Source: Zeus faber (lineage: Eukaryota; Chordata; Actinopteri; Zeiformes; Zeidae). Taken from it: 64,000 nucleotides of DNA. The stretch spans positions 9,080,714 to 9,144,713 of the forward strand of contig OY482851.1 in assembly GCA_960531495.1 (NCBI GenBank), given 5' to 3'. The notes under the pieces are model-generated. The model worked only from the letters and a program-made list of their open reading frames with translations, was not told where the DNA came from and did not search any database. Below are positions 21,617 to 64,000 of the stretch, in pieces (positions within the stretch are counted from its first letter, which is position 1; every line of letters begins with the position of its first letter). Made by a program: the position numbers and the translations under genes.

Positions 21617-22043
21617 GAGGTGTTAATAGTCTACTCCAATGTTGGATGCATTGCTCGCAGGCACTCTCTGGGTGCAGTGGTCTTTTTATAGCCGCGGTAC
21701 TGACAGTAAGCCTCCTGAAAGGCCCGATCTGATCTCTCTGAAGTGCGGACTATGATTTCCTATTGTGGCTATGGCTGCGGTCCGTAGCCTTCTCTCTGGA
21801 TTGCTCTTCCTCCGGCTCTTCAAAGCCAGCTCTGCCTCATCATCCTCTGGATCCTGCTGGGGGGGGTGTGTGCTGTCTCGCGGTCCTCATGTGGCCTCCT
21901 TCTCTCCCCCCCTGTCTGCCTCGACTGTCTTTAAAAACACACCTTTTAAGTTCGAACTGCATAAGTTCCTTGTTGCCAGGCGCGCAGGAAACGTGTTGGT
22001 CGTTGGTCGTGATGCTAACCCCCGTGTCTTGTGTCCCCGGCAG

Positions 22044-22326
22044 GTGAAGGAGGGTGAAGACAAACTGTCGAGGCAATAAGCTATGGAATGTTCCCTGCGC
22101 CCAACATCGCTCGTCTCCAAACCCTGGACTGAACTCCAAACGCTAAGTTAGCGCCAGTGCTTCTCCCCTACGGCTCTTCACAAGCAGGGGGACGAACAAA
22201 AGGAGTGATCTTAGAAATATAAGTCCTCCGCAGTACGCACACACCACCTCAATTTAGACTACATTAGCCTTTTTTGCTCCCCCCATTTTCCTCTCCATAT
22301 TGGAATTCCTGCAGCAACATATCAAG
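22044..22326 (+). other. slc20a2: Probable 5' UTR part of the first coding exon of slc20a2
   Basis: A cag acceptor at 22041-22043 preceded by a pyrimidine-containing tract would place about 283 nt of untranslated sequence directly before the ATG. There is no in-frame upstream ATG, and the upstream frame opens only with a TTG. This is inference, and the true exon start needs cDNA evidence. Confidence 0.35.
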
Positions 22327-45120
<22,794 letters not shown>

Positions 45121-46632
45121 ATAAAAAAATAAAAAAACTGCCCGGGCTCCACAGCAAGATCTCCAAGCCCTTCTGATTTGCATATATCGTACTGTAATGT
45201 TTTATTTAAATTTTAATGATAAAATGTCTGCATTTAAACTAATTAAATTATGGGAATTAAAATTACAAAGAGTACCTAAATGACATTGTGCTGTGTGGAT
45301 TATTTACAGGGGATGCCGGGGGGGGGGGGGGATTCTGGAAATGCTAAATCCTAAATTTGATGGCTCTACTGACCGTAAATCCCCACAATTCTCAGCTTTA
45401 TCTTTCAAGAGCATAAAACCGAATAATTTGCTCTAATTCATTGAAGCAGAATTTATTTTCCGTTTCAGAGGGGGGTTGATCTGCCAAACTCACGGCAGAG
45501 TGATTTGGCACGGTAAGCACTGGACGACTCGAAATGGCTCAGTCGTCCCATGCCGGTCACCACTGAACAGCCTTTTGGATCTAGGATGCTTTTATGCGGC
45601 ACTCTGGCCCGGCGGCACGACTAAATCTTAACTTTTGATTTCACCTCTAGATAATGGAAAAAATATCTCAAACATCTGAGCATCGGGGCACTGTTTTCAC
45701 CCGCTATATAAGGAAAGTTTGCACTGAAAGCAGGTTTGTAAGATGTAAAATAGAACAGGATCTAGAATCAGATTATTTGCAAAATTGATGTTCTTCAGTA
45801 ATATTTATTCATCATATAATGAATATGTTAATAATGCCAAGCACCCTCTAAAAGGGCTGAATGTCAAATCAAAGGTTCATTTTTGGGACTGTTTTGATAT
45901 ACGCTGGATTGCAAACTGCCATTTTAATGATGTATGATACTGACACAGCATATCATCGATGGTAGACCACATGATACCTCTACATGACTAACTGTACAAT
46001 CTAGACCACAGTGCGTCAATATTACATTTGACTCATTATGCAACAAGGTGCATTTGCCTTCTACATCAGTGCAGGGACCATTAAACCTTCTCCATGCACC
46101 ATGAAATGTTTTGCTCTCCTGTCGCTCAGAATGAAAAACCTCAGGTCAATGCACATCAGGTAACACAGATGATAAATGTTCATAACCCGACACCATGACA
46201 CGCACTGTACAGGAGGCCCTTGAGATGCCCAAGCTGCGCCCAGGACCCCAGGACCCCAGCACCGTGGTAAGATTTTCTCGTGCCAAACACCCAGAGCGAG
46301 CTCCTCTGAAAGGGCTGCAGACATTTTCCCGTGTGAAGATGGTTACACACTGAAGTGAAGTCAATAATTATTATAATTATAATAATTATAATTATAGTTC
46401 ATTCTGTTTCATTGTGGTGTTTCTCTTGTACAGTGAACTTCATGCTGCAAAGATCTGGTTCCATCCACTTAAACATTTTCTTTACCTCTATAAAGCCACA
46501 TCATGGTTGCTGCAAATACATCATTTCAGCTCAGGGATATTAAAAAAAAATCACAAGCTCTGATCTCGAGGTTTATCTTCATTTGACAGGTGCATAGGTA
46601 GGAGTCGGAGTTGGAGGTGGAAGTAAAAAAAA

Positions 46633-46688
<56 letters not shown>
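45121..46688. other. Intergenic between slc20a2 and the Tc1 element
   Basis: AT-rich, with a G run at 45319-45330, ATA/TTA low-complexity sequence near 46360-46395, and (TA)n then (CA)n at 46636-46689. No gene is seen. Confidence 0.5.
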
Positions 46689-46689
<1 letters not shown>

Positions 46690-48197
46690 TACTCACAAAA
46701 AGTAAGGGATATTCGGCTTTCGGGTGAAATTTCAGGATGAACCTAAAATGCACTATAACCTTTACAGGTGAACTTAATTTGACCTTCTCTAAACTTTTGA
46801 ATGCACATGTCCAACTGTTCAATGTTTCAGTACTTTTTGCACGACTTGCTGCTCTCTAACAAGGAGCTGAACGGCAAAATTCACAACAGGTGTTTGATCC
46901 ATGAATCGACCAATGCATTTCCTGGTTCAATTAGAATTGGAACAGTCCTTTTCATCATGCTGTTCACATGTTGACATCATGAGACCAAGACGTCACCAAA
47001 CAATTGATCAACAGTACCTCACCTTGTGAGGCTGCAAACAGGATGTTGTCAGAGGGAAGTGGCCACGGAGCTTAGAGTGTCACAGAGTGTCATCAGCAGG
47101 TTGCAACAGAGATACAGAGACTGGAAGAGTCACAGAAAGGCATAGAAGTGGACGTCCTTTGGCCACATCCCACACTGATGAGCGCTTCATTGTGAACAGT
47201 GCCCTGCGGAACCGGATGATGAATGCTACTCAACTCCAGGCACATTTTAGGGAGGTGAGAGGCACCAAGTGTCACGTCAGACCATTCATAACCGTTGACA
47301 TCAGTGTGGTCTGCGTGCTAGACGACCTGCAAGGGTACCTGACCACACCACCAGGCACAGGCATCATCGTCTTGCACGGGCCAGGGAGCATTTACGCTGG
47401 ACGAGGGACCAGTAGCCTCAGTGCTGTTCTCTGATGAAAGTCGATTCACGTTGAGCAGAAATGATGGACGCCAACGATGTTGGAGACGTCAAGGAGAGCG
47501 CTATGCATCAGCCACTGTTGTCACCAGACGAGCCTTTGGTGGTGGTGGTGTTACAGTGTGGGCAGGTGTCTCTAGTCAATACAGAACTGCCCTACACTTT
47601 GTGCATGGTACAGTGACAAGCCCATACTACCTGAATAACATCATTAATCCAGTCATTGTGCCCCTGCATGAACAACACAGGCCTCATTTCATCTTCATGG
47701 ACGACAATGCTCCAGCTCATGGAGGTCGCATCATTAGGGAACGACTGCTGGAGACTGGGGCACCTCAAATGGAGTTGCCTGTACTTTCTCCAGACCTGAA
47801 TCCCATAGAAAACCTATGGGATCAGCTGAGTCGCCGTGTAGAGGCTCGTCACTCTGTACCCCAGAACCTTAATGACCTGAGGGCCGCCTTCAAGAAGAGT
47901 GGGGGGCCAGGCCTCAGCAGACAATTAGTCGACTTGTGAACAGCATGAGACGTCATTGTCAAGCTGTAATTGATGCTCAAGTGCACATGACAAGTTATTG
48001 ACGCATTGACATTTTTTGTTGTGGTAAACCCACCACTGTTGTTGGCTTTTGTTTCAATCAATTGTTTGAGATGAGGAAATCACCATTGCACTCTTCTACA
48101 TAAATGCTCTACTTTCATATATCGCTGTAGCGTGAACTTTTTACTTTTCCATAAATTTCAGCTGAAAGCCAAATATCCCTAACTTTTTGCGAGTAGG
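46689..48197 (+). mobile_element. Decayed Tc1-like DNA transposon
   Basis: The left end CTACTCACAAAAAGTAAGGG (46689) and the right end, which reads CCTACTCGCAAAAAGTTAGG on the minus strand, form imperfect inverted repeats of about 50 bp. At about 1.5 kb it has typical full length for Tc1. CA and GT plus TA microsatellites flank it symmetrically (46636-46688 and 48198-48230), so the inverted structure extends into simple repeats. Confidence 0.88.
46978..47939 (+). pseudogene. Tc1-like transposase, broken
   Basis: The C-terminal two thirds read openly from about 47421 to the TGA at 47937-47939. They show the catalytic DDE series of Tc1: SDESRF near the start, MDDNAPAH in the middle, and [10 protein letters not shown] with the final Glu about 34 residues after the second Asp. 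The DNA-binding half (around 46978-47260, with GRVTERHRSGRP and RNRMMNATQLQ) lies in another frame. At least two frameshifts and an in-frame stop near 47410 separate the parts, so it is inactive. Confidence 0.85.
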
Positions 48198-49356
48198 GTG
48201 TGTGTGTGTATATTATATATACATACACACACACTGTTTATACTGTATATATTGCTTGTCAATAAATGCCCCCAAAAATTGCACAAACCAGACAGCACAA
48301 TTCTCCGCTAATTTCCATCCAAAACATTTTTATTGTCCTCCAACTTGAAAGGTTTACCCTGTCGTTTGGCTTGGTTCCCAGGCCAAAAACATACATTGCA
48401 TTCCTTAAGGTAGCAGTGGAGGCATACAAAGATCTTTTTTTTTGACTCAGAGAAATCAATGGAAAGAGCATACAGGATTCTCCCCATCAGGTCACGTTTT
48501 TTTTTTTGTTTTTTTTAATTATCTTTGCATTCATGAGTAATGGAGAGAGGGTTAATTTTGAGATCACAGGAAGCTGGAGACTAGCATCTGGTCTTAAAAA
48601 AAATAAAATTAAAATAAAATAAGAACTAAAAATCACCGTATCGAGACCAGGGTTGTTGGGTTTCCTCCGTGTTAGAAAAGGCCTGAAAACAGTCGCAGCA
48701 CTAAAGAGATTTATCCCCCACGTTATGAATCACCACCTCCAGCCTCCTAGCGCCGTTGTAGTGTTTTGCGGGTGGACACTGTGTGGATATGCCGTTCAAA
48801 AACCCAAGGTGCCCACAGTCGAAACGAAGCGCGGCCACGCGACCGGATACATACGTCACTGGGGGGGGGGGGGGGGGGGGCGCGGGGTAGGGGCGGGGAG
48901 GAGCGGGTTCGGGGGTTCGGGGGTTCGGGGGTCAAGATTCGATATGAACGCGACCAAACGTGACCAAACAGTCTTGTCGTGTGTGGTGACTGTGCAGTTC
49001 AGAATGGGCACACGGTGATTTAAGCACATGCTGACGTTTTGGTAAACCATCCAAGCGTTTGTTTGTTTTTTGTTTTTTTCTGTTTTCATTATTATTATTT
49101 AATAACTATAAATACACAGCAGCGTTTTTTTTTTTTTTTGTTTTTGTTTTTTTTTGTCGTCGGAGAGTTTCCTGCCCGTCCTCTTCCTCTTCCTCCTCCT
49201 CCCCGGGTGGTGAGTGTGTAAGGACGCGTTCCGTCTCTTAATGGCTAACTACGTTCGCTCGTCTGCTAGAGGAAACATGGGTTATGTGGAATTGATTATC
49301 GACTTTCATATAGATTTTCTATAATATATTCATATATAATAATTTTTTTTCCCCCG

Positions 49357-49391
<35 letters not shown>

Positions 49392-49724
49392 GCACCCACC
49401 ACGCTCGCTCGCTTACACATTCTCGCATCTCGCTACTTTAAGTCAATGTACACAAATGTAATAAAGGTGGGGATGAGTCGGGAGCGACAGAGCTGAAATG
49501 ACAATCACTGAGAAAAACAAAAAAAAAAAAAAAAAAAAAAAAAGCCATAAAGAGCCGCAGTGTTTTGTTTTTTTTTCTTTTTTTTGTGGTTTTTTTTTTT
49601 CATCCATTGGCAGTTGGACAGACACACCAGTCAGCCAGGTACAATGGTCGTTTGGGGTAGGGAGGGGTTGGGCGGGGGCGGGGGGCGGTGCGGGGCGGTG
49701 CGGGGACGTTCGGCGGCCATGTCA
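48198..49724 (-). other. kcmf1: Probable kcmf1 3' UTR
   Basis: Downstream of the kcmf1 stop on the minus strand. A candidate minus-strand AATAAA lies at 48329-48334 (TTTATT on plus), which would give a 3' UTR of about 1.4 kb. It contains poly-T/poly-A tracts, CT repeats near 49360-49391, a G run at 48861-48880 and a G-run motif at 48905-48931. The end is inferred. Confidence 0.4.
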
Positions 49725-60902
<11,178 letters not shown>

Positions 60903-60905
60903 CTG

Positions 60906-60942
<37 letters not shown>

Positions 60943-61613
60943 CAATGTCTTTTTGGTGAAATGGCAAAGGAAGCTGGGGGCAGTTTAATCTGAGAGTTAG
61001 AAACAAATGTGATGTTAAACTAGGGCTAGGCAAAGAGTGTTGATGGAACGTAGTTGATCCGTATGGGTCGCCCCCCGCGGTTCGGCACGCAGATTAATTG
61101 CAAAATTTTACCATCTTTACTGCCTTTTCCACATGGAATCCGTGACATTGCTGGATAAAAAATATCCGGCAAAGGCAGTAAGGAGTCATTCCCACTTTGG
61201 CCTCCTTCATGGAGTAGTTCCGTATGGAGGCTGTTCCACATAGATAGATGACTGTTACGGATACAGTACGTAGTGGGTTAGGATTAGTCCGTTGTGAGTC
61301 CGGACGGACTCTTCCCTCCGCTGACGGAGCTGGGACATAAGGATAGAGCCCCCGTCCCCGGACGCAATAACCCTAAACCTAAAGTTATTAAATCGGTGTG
61401 ATCGTTTTCACCCTCTGCCTCCAGGAGAAGGAACGTTCCCCGACCGTTCCACCTCTCACCGCCCGCTCGCTCCTTCTCCGGTTCTGTGCTCCGGTGCAGC
61501 AGGCGGACCAGCGAAACTCTTGTGTCCGATGTCCCCGCACTGCACCCCTAACTCTGAAACACACTTCTAGGGTTTGAGGGGCATTTTTAAGGAGAAAAAT
61601 AATTACATTTAAG

Positions 61614-61614
61614 A

Positions 61615-61682
<68 letters not shown>

Positions 61683-61688
61683 ATAAAT
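61614..61688. repeat. (TA)n compound microsatellite
   Basis: TA runs broken twice by TTTATA. Confidence 0.95.
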
Positions 61689-62235
61689 ATGTCTCTGCAG
61701 AGACTGGACGTGTTTCAGTTTCTCCTCTTTGCAGCCAAAGGTTTTTTTTGTTTTTTTTCCAAGAACAAATAATTTTTTTTAATATTTGTACAAAATAAAT
61801 ACTTGTAAAAATCCATTATTTGTGCTCTATTTGCATTCGGCTCCAGCCCAACTTTAGGGCATCGTTACTGCTTCCATTCACACGCACTTCCCGCTCCACT
61901 CCGTGATTGGATGAAAATATCGGCAACCGGGAATTGGCTGAGTCCTTTGGCGGTTCTTTTGTTGGACAATTTTTGTTTTTTTATTTTTGTAATTTAATGA
62001 CCAGTAACTCAATGACCAGTAAACCAGTTCCTATTCTCGCACTCTCAATTTGAGAATAGGAACTGTGAGAATAGGAACTTGTATTCCACGTTGCCGCTTT
62101 TACTACACCCAGTGCTTTTCCCCCCGTCTGGAGGAATCTTCAAAATCACCATAAAACCTGTTTCCAGGTCATTCTAACCACCGGCTTTCTATCTCTGGTT
62201 CGGTTCAGATATTGTCGAAACACAAGGCGGTGCAG

Positions 62236-62368
<133 letters not shown>

Positions 62369-64000
62369 GTTACCGGGGGGTGAGGAGGGGTGCCGTCATG
62401 GGGGGAGCCACCGCCTCCTCCGGGGAGCGTAGACCCCAGACCCAGACGGGCTTTCCCCGGGATAAGGGTTACGTTTTTACTATCCTTTTAAAACACCTAT
62501 TAAGGGATTGCTTTCACCTTCGCCCCCCCCCCCACCTCCTCCGGCATTTGCGTGCTGCTCTTTATACAAATGTTTTGACTATAATGAATTGTTCCAAATT
62601 ACGTTCCTACGACCAGGTCGTTAATTGGTCGATAAGCGAGGACCTGTGTTATTTCACGGCAAGGGGGTGTGGCCATTGAGAACGCTAGTGTAGTGAATAC
62701 TGACAGACTTCGGGAACGAGACTGAGAACAGTGATGACATGAGATGTATACAGTGTATATAATATATATATATAGTATATTGTATAAAGTGTATATAGTA
62801 TATACAGTATATATAGTATATATAGTGTATATAGCATATAAAGGGTGATGCGCATCCGTCACATTACATAACGTTCTATGCGCGTGCACACCCCGTCTCT
62901 TAAAGATGAGAGACAAGACAGATGCGTGTTGTGTTTTACTCTGAAGCTCAATGATTGGTTGATAATTAGGGGTGGGCCGTTCACATGATAGTTGTCATCG
63001 GATTTGTATCCGTAAAATGTACCGCAACGGTCGTGATCGAAATCTGAAAAACGGTAAGTTGCCTAAAAGAGGCAGTACCTCACCTTATGCATGTCGCGCC
63101 ATGGGTAGCAGACACCAAATGTTGTAATAATCCATGAATGGTGCCATCCCTTGAAACACTCACATTGCAAATCCTGCATGCCACTGGGTTGCTTTTGCAC
63201 TCTCGTCTTAGAATAATTCCACGCCACAGACACTCCAGCGCCACTGGATCACACGTGACTTCTCTTTATGGTACGTTGCTGCTACTTTACGACATGTCGT
63301 GAATGAGCTGTGGATACAGCAGCTATGAATATTTTTTGATATTTGAAGATTTTATATAAACACCAGACATCTTGAATGTTGTTTTCATTTAAGCCCATGG
63401 GCAAAAGTTCCTTGGTTTAAGTGTTTTACAGTATAAATAGAAGGCAAAGATATAATTTGTCTTCTTTTTCTTTTTTTTTTCCCTGCTGATCCAATAAACA
63501 ATCTGATCCGTGACTCAAAATTGTGATAAGATCTGAACCATGAGTTTTGTGATCTGTTGCACCCCAAATCATATAACATTGATATTGTAATAGTTTAATG
63601 TTGTTTGTTCTTTTGGCTGCATTACAGTAAATTAATATGGTTTTCTGTACTTCATAGACTATTCAAGTTGTACTTATCAATGCCTCTATGTCACAATAAC
63701 AAATTATTGATGATTGTTCCTCAAATATTTCTTGTGTGTGCAAATCTTATGAAAGCACTGAGTCAAGCCCCAAAATATCCTCGAACTTATCAATACCCAC
63801 ACATTTGTCAATATCGCCCAGCCCTATGTCAGACCAACTTACTATAAATTTTACCCCAAATAAAAGAAAAAAAAAGAGTCAGATTTAGCATACATAAAGT
63901 TGTAAAATATACACAGATGATTCTTTCAGCATTTTCTGTCATTTTTAACTTTTCGCAGAAGTTCTTCAAGAGGTTCAAGGGGTCCCCAACAAAATGATGT

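Noticed and set aside
63061-63110. Possible first coding exon of kcmf1 on the minus strand
   Set aside because: It reads ATGGCGCGACATGC then a stop (TAA), not MSRHE, and no matching phase-1 donor is present. The true first exon is probably outside the window.

Overview
The window is vertebrate nuclear DNA, almost certainly from a teleost fish. The evidence is GT-AG introns, one AT-AC intron, very long (GT)n/(CA)n microsatellites, remnants of fish-type Tc1 and hAT-like DNA transposons, and two genes whose exon proteins align closely with vertebrate families I know. I cannot name the species. There are no operons, no CRISPR arrays and no prokaryotic genes.

Layout. Positions 1-22043 hold no recognisable protein gene: AT-rich non-coding DNA, microsatellites, a few interspersed repeats and some GC-rich patches, possibly including an untranslated first exon. 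Positions 22327-41782 (+) are slc20a2, encoding the sodium/phosphate cotransporter PiT-2. I assembled it from ten coding exon positions, 2040 nt with stop, 679 residues, in frame throughout. Its probable 3' UTR runs to about 43.4 or 45.1 kb. A decayed Tc1-like transposon occupies 46.69-48.20 kb. Positions 49725-60902 (-) are kcmf1, encoding a ZZ-type zinc finger E3 ubiquitin ligase. Six coding exons are present and only the first, tiny one (expected MSRHE plus one base) is missing, probably beyond the right edge. The two genes converge tail to tail, with about 7.9 kb between stop codons. I see no functional link between them. From 60.9 to 64 kb lies kcmf1 intron 1, with long CA and TA repeats.

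Main discovery. slc20a2 carries two tandem versions of its ninth coding exon, 38128-38212 (9a) and 38948-39032 (9b). Both are exactly 85 nt, in the same phase, with proper AG and GT borders. They encode alternative versions of the transporter's second signature segment, including the glutamate equivalent to human PiT-2 E575. Because 85 is not a multiple of 3, including both exons or neither breaks the frame, so they should be mutually exclusive. They are 20/28 identical in protein but differ silently at 13 of the 20 conserved codons, the mark of an old duplication kept by selection. This predicts two PiT-2 isoforms differing in the transport core.

Other points. kcmf1 has a near-perfect U12-type AT-AC intron. 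That same intron contains a 3'-terminal 18S rRNA fragment fused to a (CA)n tract. slc20a2 intron 8 holds a 2-kb ACATGTT minisatellite with long stop-free stretches in all three forward frames. Several perfect hairpins are also present.
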